From an uncultured Lachnospiraceae bacterium (GTDB lineage Bacteria; Bacillota; Clostridia; Lachnospirales; Lachnospiraceae), in contig CAJOPI010000238.1 in assembly GCA_905236275.1 (NCBI GenBank), positions 1 to 8,271 on the forward strand: a stretch of DNA of 8,271 bases, given 5' to 3'. Below the pieces are notes generated by a model, which saw only the letters and a program-made list of their open reading frames with translations, ran no database searches and was not told where the DNA came from. The position numbers and the translations under genes were made by a program. How positions within the stretch are numbered: position 1 is the stretch's first letter; every line of letters begins with the position of its first letter. Below, piece after piece: positions 1 to 6,908 of this stretch.

Positions 1-68
1 ATGCTTGCATGCTATTCTGATTGGATACGTGAAAACTTTCATTCATAGCTCATGAAAAGGTTCCTAAG

Positions 69-74
69 AGGAGG
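69..74 (+). promoter_or_regulatory. Ribosome binding site that fixes the start of the first gene
   Basis: A perfect AGGAGG lies six bases before the ATG at 81. An in-frame GTG at 75 would give a protein two residues longer, but it touches the Shine-Dalgarno sequence and leaves no spacer, so 81 is the start used here. Confidence 0.9.
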
Positions 75-80
75 GTGATT

Positions 81-1199
81 ATGAAAAGAAGTATTATAAG
101 GAAAATTATTGCTGCGGCAGTTGTAATGTCTCTTGCAGCAGCAGTGACAGGCTGCGGAAGCACAGCAGAGAATGGAGCTTCTACAACGGCAAGCGAGGCA
201 AAGGGAGAAACAGTAGCAACGGCAGCAGCTGATAATGGCGAGACTAAGGACAGCGCGGCTTCCGGACAGACCTATAAGGTCGGTATCGTGCAGTATGTCG
301 ATGATGCTTCCTTAAACCAGATTGAAAAAGCAATTGAGAAGGAGCTTGACGCAAAGGGCGCAGAACTCGGAGTGACCTTTGATTATGCTGATTATACTTC
401 AAACGGTCAGGCAGACGCTACGGTATTGAACCAGATTGCGGCAGACCTTATCGCAGATAATGTTGATATCATTATCCCTATTGCTACGCCTACAGCACTT
501 ATCATGCAGACAGCAACCGAAGAAAATAAGATACCGGTTGTTTTTTCGGCTGTTTCAGACCCTATAACGGCAGGGCTTGTGGAGTCTCTTGATGCTCCGG
601 GCGCAAATATCACAGGTACTTCGGACGGATTGAATACCGAGGCAGTTATGAATCTTATAACTACCGTAAAACCTGAAATAAAGAAGATAGGTCTTCTTTA
701 CAATAACAGCGAAGATGCTTCGACAACTCCTATAGCAGAGGCTAAGGAATACTGCGAGAAGAACGGTATCGAATACGTTGAAAAGACAGGTACAAATAAT
801 GATGAAGTCATTCAGGCGGCAGATGCGCTTGTGGCTGAGAAGGTCGAGGCAGTATTTACACCTACCGACAATACGATAATGACTGCCGAACTCTCAATCT
901 ATGAGAAATTTATAGATGCCGGCATTCCCCATTTCTGCGGTGCGGACTCATTTGCACTTAACGGAGCTTTTCTGGGATATGGTGTTAATTATGAGGAACT
1001 CGGAACCGTAACGGCTGATATGGCAGCAGATATCCTTGTGAACGGCAAAGATCCTGCATCAATAGGTGTAGAGAAGCTTGATAACGGTATCGCAACCGTA
1101 AACAGCGAGACAGCAGAGGCACTTTCGATTGACTACTCTGTAATCTCTGATAAATGCGAGGAAGTAAAAGAAGTAAAAACTGCGGAGAATTTTGAATAA
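81..1199 (+). CDS. ABC transporter substrate-binding lipoprotein (ABC_sub_bind / TrpX-like)
   Basis: This is the extracytoplasmic binding lipoprotein of an ABC importer, 372 residues. A basic N-terminus (MKRSIIRK) and a hydrophobic helix lead to a lipobox V-T-G-C with the lipidated cysteine at residue 25. A linker of about 40 residues rich in Ala, Ser, Thr and Glu follows. The type I periplasmic-binding fold starts near residue 66 (KVGIVQYVDDAS). Family-typical stretches are PIATPTA (133-139), FSAVSDP (155-161), GLLYNNSED (204-212) and PTDN (261-264). These match the ABC_sub_bind (PF04392) family, which includes TrpX and clostridial tyrosine-binding lipoproteins, so an aromatic amino acid is the best guess for the ligand; this is inference. 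The permease and ATPase genes follow directly, completing the transporter. No T-box or other riboswitch is visible in the 80 bases before it, but most of the leader may lie outside the window. Confidence 0.95.
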   Translation: MKRSIIRKIIAAAVVMSLAAAVTGCGSTAENGASTTASEAKGETVATAAADNGETKDSAASGQTYKVGIVQYVDDASLNQIEKAIEKELDAKGAELGVTFDYADYTSNGQADATVLNQIAADLIADNVDIIIPIATPTALIMQTATEENKIPVVFSAVSDPITAGLVESLDAPGANITGTSDGLNTEAVMNLITTVKPEIKKIGLLYNNSEDASTTPIAEAKEYCEKNGIEYVEKTGTNNDEVIQAADALVAEKVEAVFTPTDNTIMTAELSIYEKFIDAGIPHFCGADSFALNGAFLGYGVNYEELGTVTADMAADILVNGKDPASIGVEKLDNGIATVNSETAEALSIDYSVISDKCEEVKEVKTAENFE

Positions 1200-1201
1200 C
1201 A

Positions 1202-2110
1202 ATGTCATCAATAATTATTACATCTTTTGAGCTGGGCGCCATTTATGCACTTGTGGCGCTCGCTCTCTTTATATCTTTTTCACTTTTGAACATTGCAGAC
1301 CTGTCAACCGACGGCTGCTTTACACTCGGCTGTGCAGTGGGCGCACTCGTAACGATTTCGGGAAGTCCCTTGCTTGCGCTTCCGGCTGCTATGGCGGCGG
1401 GTGTAATTTCGGGCCTTGTAACTGCCGTCTTGCAGACAAAACTCGGCGTGCAGTCGATTTTAGCAGGAATAATTGTGAATACGGGACTTTACACCATTAA
1501 CTTTATGGTTATGGGGCGTAAGTCAAACCTGAATGTGGTTAAAAAGGATACGATTTTTACTCTTTTTGACGGTATTTCAAATGCCGAATGGTTTCATAAG
1601 GGCTCAAAGCTTATAATTATGCTGATAATTGCACTTCTTATCTGTGCAGCCCTTAACTGGTTTCTGAATACTACGCTGGGACTCAGTATCAGAGCGACCG
1701 GCGATAATGAAAATATGGTAAAGGCATCAAGCATAAATCCTAACTTTACGATAATGGTAGGACTTTGCGTATCGGGCTCGCTTACTGCACTTGCAGGCGC
1801 ACTGATTGCGCAGTATCAGAAGTCGGCTGATATAAATTTCGGAACGGGACAGGTTACTATCGCACTGGCATCGCTTATGATAGGACAGACGCTTATAAGA
1901 AAAGGCGGAATTTTGAAAAAGACGATTGGCGTTGTCATGGGTTCATGCCTTTACAGACTTATTGTTGCGATAGCTTTGAGGTTCAATCTGCCTGCCGAGG
2001 CATTGAAGCTTACAAGTGCGATAATCGTAACCATTGCTATTTCAGCACCTTATGTCAAGAGCAGAATAGCGGTACACAAAAGACAGTTGGAGGTGCGCAG
2101 AAATGCTTGA
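1202..2110 (+). CDS. ABC transporter permease (LivH/BPD_transp_2 type)
   Basis: This is the membrane permease of the importer, 302 residues and highly hydrophobic, with about eight membrane segments (for example around 4-29, 40-76, 85-104, 136-155, 182-203, 215-231, 240-260 and 269-284). The N-terminal stretch ending in NIADLSTDGCFTLG (30-43) is characteristic of the permeases paired with ABC_sub_bind lipoproteins. TLGLSIRATGDNENM (158-172) is a likely cytoplasmic coupling loop contacting the ATPase. The C-terminus is short and basic (KSRIAVHKRQLEVRR). The start lies two bases after the stop of the binding-protein gene. The nearest Shine-Dalgarno-like GGAG (1184-1187) is rather far away, so translational coupling is likely. 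The end overlaps the ATPase start by 8 bases. The family assignment is firm; the substrate is inferred from the binding protein. Confidence 0.95.
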   Translation: MSSIIITSFELGAIYALVALALFISFSLLNIADLSTDGCFTLGCAVGALVTISGSPLLALPAAMAAGVISGLVTAVLQTKLGVQSILAGIIVNTGLYTINFMVMGRKSNLNVVKKDTIFTLFDGISNAEWFHKGSKLIIMLIIALLICAALNWFLNTTLGLSIRATGDNENMVKASSINPNFTIMVGLCVSGSLTALAGALIAQYQKSADINFGTGQVTIALASLMIGQTLIRKGGILKKTIGVVMGSCLYRLIVAIALRFNLPAEALKLTSAIIVTIAISAPYVKSRIAVHKRQLEVRRNA

Positions 2111-2903
2111 CTTGGAACATATAAGCAAGACCTTTGCTCCGGGAACGATAAATGAAAGGAAAGCACTGGTAAACGTTTCACTTCATTTGGAGGACGGAGA
2201 TTTTGCAACTATAGTCGGGACGAACGGAGCCGGAAAAAGTACGCTTTTCAATGCTATAACCGGTGCTTTTGATGTTGATGAGGGCAAAATAGTTCTCGGA
2301 GGCGAGGACATAACTTTCAAAAAAGAATATGTGCGCAGTCGGGTCATAGGACATCTGTTTCAGGATCCGCTTATGGGAACCGCACCACACATGTCGATAG
2401 AGGAGAACCTTTCGCTTGCCTATCTGCGTGCGTCCGGCAGCAAAATCAGGCTCTTTTCGACTATTTCAAAAAAGGACAGGGATTTTTTCAGAGAGCATCT
2501 TTCACTCCTGCAAATGGATCTGGAAAATCGTATGAATTCGCCGGTGGGTCTTCTTTCCGGCGGGCAGAGACAGGCTCTGACGCTTCTTATGGCGACTATG
2601 GTTACGCCAAAAATACTTCTGCTTGATGAACATACGGCAGCCCTTGACCCTGCTACCGCGGATAAGGTGCTTGAGCTTACAAAGAGTATCGTCAGCGAGC
2701 GGAATATAACCTGTCTCATGATTACACACAATATGCATCAGGCACTGGAGCTGGGAAACAGAACCCTCATGATGAACGGCGGCAGGATAATCCTTGACAT
2801 CAGCGGTGAGGAAAGAAGAAAGGAGACGGTTCAGTCGTTGCTTGAACGCTTCAAGATAGAAGCCGGTAAGGAACTTGATAATGACAGGATTTTGCTGTCA
2901 TAG
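2103..2903 (+). CDS. ABC transporter ATP-binding protein
   Basis: This is the cytoplasmic ATPase that energises the importer, 266 residues, a normal length for a single nucleotide-binding domain. All motifs are intact: Walker A GTNGAGKST (39-47), Q-loop glutamine in FQDP (Q87), signature LSGGQ (151-155), Walker B ILLLDE (171-176) with catalytic E176, D-loop ALD (180-182) and the H-loop histidine in ITHN (H209). The signature continues as RQALTLLMATM, the form usual in ATPases partnered with ABC_sub_bind proteins. A GGAGG at 2089-2093 lies inside the end of the permease gene, nine bases before the ATG. The reading frames overlap by 8 bases, which indicates coupled translation. The gene ends in TAG within a 9-base tandem repeat. 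Confidence 0.96.
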   Translation: MLDLEHISKTFAPGTINERKALVNVSLHLEDGDFATIVGTNGAGKSTLFNAITGAFDVDEGKIVLGGEDITFKKEYVRSRVIGHLFQDPLMGTAPHMSIEENLSLAYLRASGSKIRLFSTISKKDRDFFREHLSLLQMDLENRMNSPVGLLSGGQRQALTLLMATMVTPKILLLDEHTAALDPATADKVLELTKSIVSERNITCLMITHNMHQALELGNRTLMMNGGRIILDISGEERRKETVQSLLERFKIEAGKELDNDRILLS

Positions 2904-2918
2904 GATTTATAGGATTTA
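2901..2918 (+). repeat. Tandem 9-base duplication spanning the ATPase stop codon
   Basis: The unit TAGGATTTA occurs twice without a gap (2901-2909 and 2910-2918). The first TAG is the ATPase stop codon. The second copy runs into AAGGA (2918-2922), the only Shine-Dalgarno-like sequence before the TTG start at 2935. It may simply be slippage in a short spacer. Confidence 0.8.
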
Positions 2919-2934
2919 AGGACGGATATTTATT

Positions 2935-4137
2935 TTGACAGAACGATTAAACGGAAAAAAAGAGAAAAAACGAAAAAGGTCAAAGTCGCGTTGTCCTGTA
3001 TTTTCGCTTTGCGGAGCTTGCTCACATATTGATGTGCCCTACGAGGAACAGCTCTCCTCTAAGCTCGGAAGTATGATAAAACTGCTTGGAAAATACGCGC
3101 ACGTTGACCCTGTGGTTGGCATGAAAAATCCCTATCATTACCGTTGCAAGGTAAATGCTGTTTTGAAGCAAAAATATGACGGGACTATTGAGGGTGGAAA
3201 TTATTCAGAGCATACTCATAAGATTGTGCCGGTGGAAAAATGCTATATAGAGGACGTAACGGCTGACAGAGTTATCGTTGACACGCAGAAGCTTATGTCT
3301 TCTTTCAAGATGAAGGTCTACAACGAACGAAACGGATATGGAAATATCCGATATCTTATGGTGCGCGTAGGCAGACAGACAGGCGAGCTTATGCTTATAA
3401 TTGTCACACGTTCGCCTGTGATGCCTTCGAAGAACAATTTCGTCAAAGCTCTTTTGAAAATTCATCCCGAAATAACAACAATAGTTCAGAATATCAACGA
3501 CAGAACGGATTCTATGATTTTGGGAAATCGGGAAAATGTTCTTTATGGCAAGGGCTATATCGAGGACGAGCTTTGCGGTAGAAGGTTCAGGATTTCGCCC
3601 CGTTCTTTCTATCAGGTCAATCCTATAATTGCTGAGAAGATTTATAGAAAAGCCATTGATGCTGCGAGGATTTCTCCGAAGGACACTGTGATCGATGCTT
3701 ACTGCGGTACTGGAACCATAGGCATTGTTACTGCTGCCGATGCAGGAAAGGTTATCGGAGTAGAGCTGAACTCTGATGCCATAAGAGACGCAAATGTAAA
3801 CGCAAGGCTTAACGCTGTTGAAAATATCGAATTTTACAATGAAGATGCGGGAAAATTCATGGAAGAATACTATTCGGAAGGCGGCAGGGTTGACGTGGTC
3901 CTCATGGACCCTCCGAGAGCCGGCGCAGACAGCAAATTCCTGAACACGCTGCTTAAACTTAAGCCGGAGCGTATTTCGTACGTTTCCTGTAATCCGATAA
4001 CACTCGAGCGAGATTTGGCCATACTCACCGCATCAGGTGAATATAAGGTAAATACCATTACGCCTTTTGACTTGTTTCCGTTTACTGAGAATACAGAGAT
4101 AGTTGCTTCGCTGACACAAGCGGAAGAGAAAAATTAA
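2935..4137 (+). CDS. rlmD: 23S rRNA (uracil-5-)-methyltransferase, RlmD/RlmC class, TRAM-less
   Basis: A SAM-dependent enzyme that converts a specific uridine to 5-methyluridine, most likely in 23S rRNA; 400 residues. After a strongly basic N-terminus come cysteines C20, C26 and C29 (CX5CX2C) and a likely fourth ligand C103 (VEKCY), the iron-sulfur pattern of RlmD and RlmC; TrmA lacks it. The methyltransferase domain has DAYCGTGTIG (255-264) for SAM, GVELNSDAI (275-283), DPPRAG (325-330), and SCNP (351-354) with catalytic C352. The final motif reads FPFTENTEIV, with probable base E388; the His often found two residues before this Glu is Asn here. There is no N-terminal TRAM domain, as in E. 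coli RlmC, so the target uridine cannot be named and the symbol is a family label. The start is TTG behind a modest AAGGA twelve bases upstream; the next in-frame ATG would remove the Fe-S cysteines. It lies 31 bases after the transporter, probably in the same transcript. Confidence 0.92.
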   Translation: MTERLNGKKEKKRKRSKSRCPVFSLCGACSHIDVPYEEQLSSKLGSMIKLLGKYAHVDPVVGMKNPYHYRCKVNAVLKQKYDGTIEGGNYSEHTHKIVPVEKCYIEDVTADRVIVDTQKLMSSFKMKVYNERNGYGNIRYLMVRVGRQTGELMLIIVTRSPVMPSKNNFVKALLKIHPEITTIVQNINDRTDSMILGNRENVLYGKGYIEDELCGRRFRISPRSFYQVNPIIAEKIYRKAIDAARISPKDTVIDAYCGTGTIGIVTAADAGKVIGVELNSDAIRDANVNARLNAVENIEFYNEDAGKFMEEYYSEGGRVDVVLMDPPRAGADSKFLNTLLKLKPERISYVSCNPITLERDLAILTASGEYKVNTITPFDLFPFTENTEIVASLTQAEEKN

Positions 4138-4150
4138 GGAGGAAAAGAGA

Positions 4151-5323
4151 ATGGATTACGCTAAGGAGTCACTTAAACTGCACTATGAATGGAAGGGTAA
4201 GTATGAGATTAAGCTCAGGGCAGCTGTTGACAGTTCGGAAGCACTGAGCCTTGCATATACGCCTGGAGTTGCCCAGCCCTGTCTTGAAATCCAAAAGGAT
4301 ATAAATAAGAGCTATGAGCTCACAAGAAGGTGGAATACGGTTGCGGTAGTGACTGACGGAACTGCCGTACTTGGACTCGGAGATATCGGACCTGAAGCGG
4401 GAATGCCTGTTATGGAAGGGAAATGCGTACTCTTCAAGGCTTTTGGTGATGTGGATGCAATTCCCCTTTGCGTAAAATCTAAAGACGTTGATGAGATCGT
4501 AAAAACGGTTTCATTGCTTTCCGGCTCATTCGGTGGTGTAAATCTCGAAGATATTTCGGCTCCGAGATGCTTTGAAATAGAAAAGAAACTTAAGGAATCT
4601 ACCGATATTCCCATATTCCATGACGACCAGCATGGAACGGCTGTCATTTCCCTTGCCGGTCTTACAAATGCTCTCAAGGTTGTAGGAAAGAAAATGGAAA
4701 ATATAAAGATTGTCACAAGCGGCGCCGGTGCAGCAGGAATTGCAATAATTAAGCTCCTCATTGCAAGAGGACTGAAAAATGTAATTATGACAGACCGTAG
4801 CGGTGCGATTTATGAAGGTCGCGAAGGCCTCAATCCCATAAAAGAGGAAATGGCAAAGATAACGAACCATAATCACGAAAAGGGCACGCTTGCCGAGGTT
4901 ATAAAAGGGGCAGACGTATTTATCGGAGTTTCCGCACCGGGAACCCTTACTGCGGATATGGTACGCTCAATGGCTAAGGACCCGATTATTTTTGCCTGTG
5001 CTAATCCTACGCCTGAAATCATGCCTGACGAGGCGAAGGAGGCAGGCGCGGCAGTTGTTTCAACAGGAAGAAGTGATTTCCCGAATCAGGTTAATAATGT
5101 ACTTTGTTTCCCCGGGATTTTCAGGGGTGCGCTTGATGTAAGGGCTTCTGATATCAACGATGAGATGAAGATTGCAGCAGCGGAGGCCATCGCAAGCCTC
5201 GTTTCGGACGAAGAGCTCTGCGCAGACTACATTCTTCCGAAAGCTTTTGACCCGAGGGTTAAGGATGCGGTTGCCGCCGCAACTGCTGATGCCGCAAGAA
5301 GAAGTGGTGTCGCAAGGATATAA
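4151..5323 (+). CDS. Malic enzyme (oxidative decarboxylation of malate to pyruvate)
   Basis: This enzyme converts L-malate and NAD(P)+ to pyruvate, CO2 and NAD(P)H in the cytoplasm, linking C4 acids to pyruvate. At 390 residues it is the short bacterial form, without the phosphotransacetylase-like extension. The catalytic Tyr is Y36 in AYTPGVA (35-41), and the catalytic Lys is probably K91 in MEGKCVLFK. Metal ligands are E133 and D134 (NLEDI) and D158/D159 in FHDDQHGTA (156-164). The Rossmann loop is GAGAAG (191-196), followed by MTDRSG with D215 at the end of the next strand. Late motifs ANPTPEI (284-290) and NQVNN (312-316) are intact. Cofactor choice between NAD and NADP cannot be read reliably from the sequence. 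A very strong AAGGAGG (4136-4142) overlaps the stop codon of the methyltransferase gene, eight bases before the ATG, so cotranscription is likely. It is the last gene before the convergent terminator region. Confidence 0.96.
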   Translation: MDYAKESLKLHYEWKGKYEIKLRAAVDSSEALSLAYTPGVAQPCLEIQKDINKSYELTRRWNTVAVVTDGTAVLGLGDIGPEAGMPVMEGKCVLFKAFGDVDAIPLCVKSKDVDEIVKTVSLLSGSFGGVNLEDISAPRCFEIEKKLKESTDIPIFHDDQHGTAVISLAGLTNALKVVGKKMENIKIVTSGAGAAGIAIIKLLIARGLKNVIMTDRSGAIYEGREGLNPIKEEMAKITNHNHEKGTLAEVIKGADVFIGVSAPGTLTADMVRSMAKDPIIFACANPTPEIMPDEAKEAGAAVVSTGRSDFPNQVNNVLCFPGIFRGALDVRASDINDEMKIAAAEAIASLVSDEELCADYILPKAFDPRVKDAVAAATADAARRSGVARI

Positions 5324-5336
5324 TTTGTGATGTGAC

Positions 5337-5422
5337 GCAAAAAAGCCTTATCAAAAAAACTTTTTGCCGCGCAAAAGCGTTTTTAAGGGCGATCAAAAAG
5401 TGTTTTTGTAAGGCTTTTTTGC
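5337..5422. terminator. 86-base nested palindrome, probable bidirectional terminator
   Basis: The outer arms 5337-5350 and 5409-5422 are perfect 14-base inverted repeats (GCAAAAAAGCCTTA and its complement). Pairing can continue, after a one-base bulge at 5351, between 5352-5366 and 5394-5408 with a single mismatch. Each of these inner arms is also a palindrome by itself: CAAAAA-AAC-TTTTTG and CAAAAA-GTG-TTTTTG. A small CGC-AAAA-GCG hairpin sits at 5370-5379. The stem has GGC followed by T6 on both strands, as expected for a Rho-independent terminator working in both directions between convergent genes. The plus-strand malic enzyme gene ends 13 bases before it, and the minus-strand gene ends about 95 bases to its right. 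Termination is inferred; the symmetry is directly visible. Confidence 0.8.
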
Positions 5423-5451
5423 TGATTTCACAAAAGCGAAAAAAGAATCAC

Positions 5452-5507
5452 CAGATAGCAAAAAATCTTGCGGCGAGAGCGTCCCAGCGAGGATTGTTCA
5501 TTATCTG
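5452..5507 (-). other. Imperfect nested dyad beyond the SPFH gene, possible weak terminator or RNA structure
   Basis: CAGATA (5452-5457) pairs with TATCTG (5502-5507). Inside, after 6 unpaired bases on each side, AATC (5464-5467) pairs with GATT (5492-5495). Read on the minus strand, the inner stem is followed by T6 (5460-5465), so it could act as a first, weak terminator for the SPFH gene that ends at 5517. The stem is imperfect and may be chance. Confidence 0.35.
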
Positions 5508-5516
5508 CAACGTGGT

Positions 5517-6866
5517 TCAAACAATATCCTCATCACCGAATGGGTCGCCGCATTCAGGACAGAACTTCGGGGGATTTGTCGGGTCGGCAGGAACCCAGCC
5601 GCACTTGTCACACTTATACTGCGGAACTCCTTCGGGCTTCTTTGAACCGCAATTCTGACAGAACTTGCCGCTGTTTTCGGTTCCGCACTTTGAGCACTTC
5701 CAGCTTCCTGAAGGTTCGGGCTTTTTACCACCACAGTCGGGACAGAAATTACCGCTTACACTCTTGTGGCATACAGGGCATACCCATGAGCCTGCTGCCG
5801 GAGCAGCCTGTGCTGCCTGCTGAGGTGCAGCCTGTGGCTGAGCCTGCTGCTGTGCTGCGCCCATCTGGAAAAGCTGCTGTGCATTCATACCGCCTGCCTG
5901 CGTAGCCATATTCATGCCCGCGAAGCCGAACATTGCGCCGCCTGCGCCTGTGTTCTTTGCTGCATCCTGCATAGCCTGTGCCTGTGCACCGACAAGCTGA
6001 GCCGCTGCCATATTCGGGTTCCTGAAAGTAGCATTTCTCTGAAGCTCCTTGATCATCTGTTCGTCTTCTTCCGAAGCCTTGACAGAAGATACACCGAAGG
6101 ATACAATCTCGATACCGCGAAGGTCGCGCCATTTTTTTGAAAGCTCTTCATTCAGGATATCTGCCATTTCGCTTGTGTGTCCCGGAAGGGAAGAGTAGCG
6201 GATACCCATATCGGAAATTCTCGCAAAGGTAGGCTGGAGTGCCGTCAAAAGCTCGCTTCTGAGCTGTCCGTCAAGCTTGTCGCGTGTATATTCCGCCTCA
6301 ACATTTCCACAAACGTTAGTATAGAAAAGAATAGGGTTCATAATCCTGAAACTGTATTCTCCGAAACATTTTACGGAAATATCTACGTCGAGTCCGATAT
6401 TGTTGTCAACCACGCGGAAAGGAACAGGATTGGCTGTGCCGTACTTATTACCTGTAAGTTCCTTTGTGTTGAAATAGTAAATCCTCTGGTCCTTCGGAGC
6501 CTGTCCGCCAAAGGTAAAACGTTTTCCAATGTTTTTGAAGGTGTCGATAATGCTCTGTCCGAGATTTCCGTTAAATACTGTGGGCTCGGTCGATGCGTCG
6601 TAGGTAAATTCTCCGGGCTCTGCGCAGATTTCCGCAACCTTGCCCTGGTCAACGATTATCATACACTGTCCGTCAGCAACGGCGATGACAGAACCGCTTG
6701 TGATGATGTTGTCGGTTCCCTTTGTGTTCGAGGAATGCGCACTTGTTCTCTTCTTTCCCTTTACGACAAGTGTTTCAACGTCCAATGCCTCACAGTAAAA
6801 ATACTCCTTCCACTGGTCTGCCATCACGCTTCCGGCAGCACCTGTGATTGATTTGATAAGTCCCAT
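5517..6866 (-). CDS. SPFH/Band 7-domain protein with three C-terminal zinc ribbons (YdjI-like)
   Basis: A 449-residue member of the SPFH family often labelled 'virion core protein' in databases, related to Bacillus subtilis YdjI. The SPFH domain covers about residues 20-270 (WKEYFYCEALDVETLVVKGKK near the start, then GQCMIIVDQGKVAEI at 66-80 and GIEIVSFGVSSVKASEEDEQMI at its end). It has no convincing membrane helix. A Gln/Ala/Gly/Met-rich linker (about 285-360) follows. Three zinc ribbons finish it: C363/C366/C375/C378, C391/C394/C403/C406 and C419/C422/C436/C439; the last resembles rubredoxin. AAAGGAGAG lies a few bases before the ATG. It is 42 bases downstream of the YdjG-like gene, so probably cotranscribed. 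In B. subtilis YdjI helps bring the phage-shock protein PspA to the membrane; a role as a membrane-associated scaffold here is inference. The 'virion' name does not indicate a phage origin. Confidence 0.92.
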   Translation of the reverse strand: MGLIKSITGAAGSVMADQWKEYFYCEALDVETLVVKGKKRTSAHSSNTKGTDNIITSGSVIAVADGQCMIIVDQGKVAEICAEPGEFTYDASTEPTVFNGNLGQSIIDTFKNIGKRFTFGGQAPKDQRIYYFNTKELTGNKYGTANPVPFRVVDNNIGLDVDISVKCFGEYSFRIMNPILFYTNVCGNVEAEYTRDKLDGQLRSELLTALQPTFARISDMGIRYSSLPGHTSEMADILNEELSKKWRDLRGIEIVSFGVSSVKASEEDEQMIKELQRNATFRNPNMAAAQLVGAQAQAMQDAAKNTGAGGAMFGFAGMNMATQAGGMNAQQLFQMGAAQQQAQPQAAPQQAAQAAPAAGSWVCPVCHKSVSGNFCPDCGGKKPEPSGSWKCSKCGTENSGKFCQNCGSKKPEGVPQYKCDKCGWVPADPTNPPKFCPECGDPFGDEDIV

Positions 6867-6908
6867 AATTCTCTCCTTTGTCTTTATTTATAGTTTTTCA
6901 TCAACCTG

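Noticed and set aside
1..80. Promoter or riboswitch before the first gene
   Set aside because: TTGCAT at 5-10 has no -10 box at a proper distance, and the short dyad TGAAA-AC-TTTCA is too small to be a terminator or T-box element. The control region is probably outside the window.
4312..4876. Minus-strand open frames of 149 and 116 codons inside the malic enzyme gene
   Set aside because: They are antisense shadows of a malic enzyme with all catalytic motifs intact.
5337..5422. CRISPR repeat or tRNA-like gene in the multi-hairpin region
   Set aside because: There are no regularly spaced identical repeats, and the T-loop, anticodon arm and acceptor features of a tRNA are absent.
5332..5905. 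Two overlapping plus-strand open frames across the convergent gap and the zinc-ribbon part of the SPFH gene
   Set aside because: They translate the palindrome and the reverse complement of the zinc ribbons, giving low-complexity protein without a family match or ribosome binding site.
6177..6851. A 224-codon open frame on the plus strand, opposite the SPFH gene
   Set aside because: It lies wholly antisense to a well-supported SPFH coding region, has no good ribosome binding site and shows no recognisable domain. Its length is explained by codon bias of the real gene.
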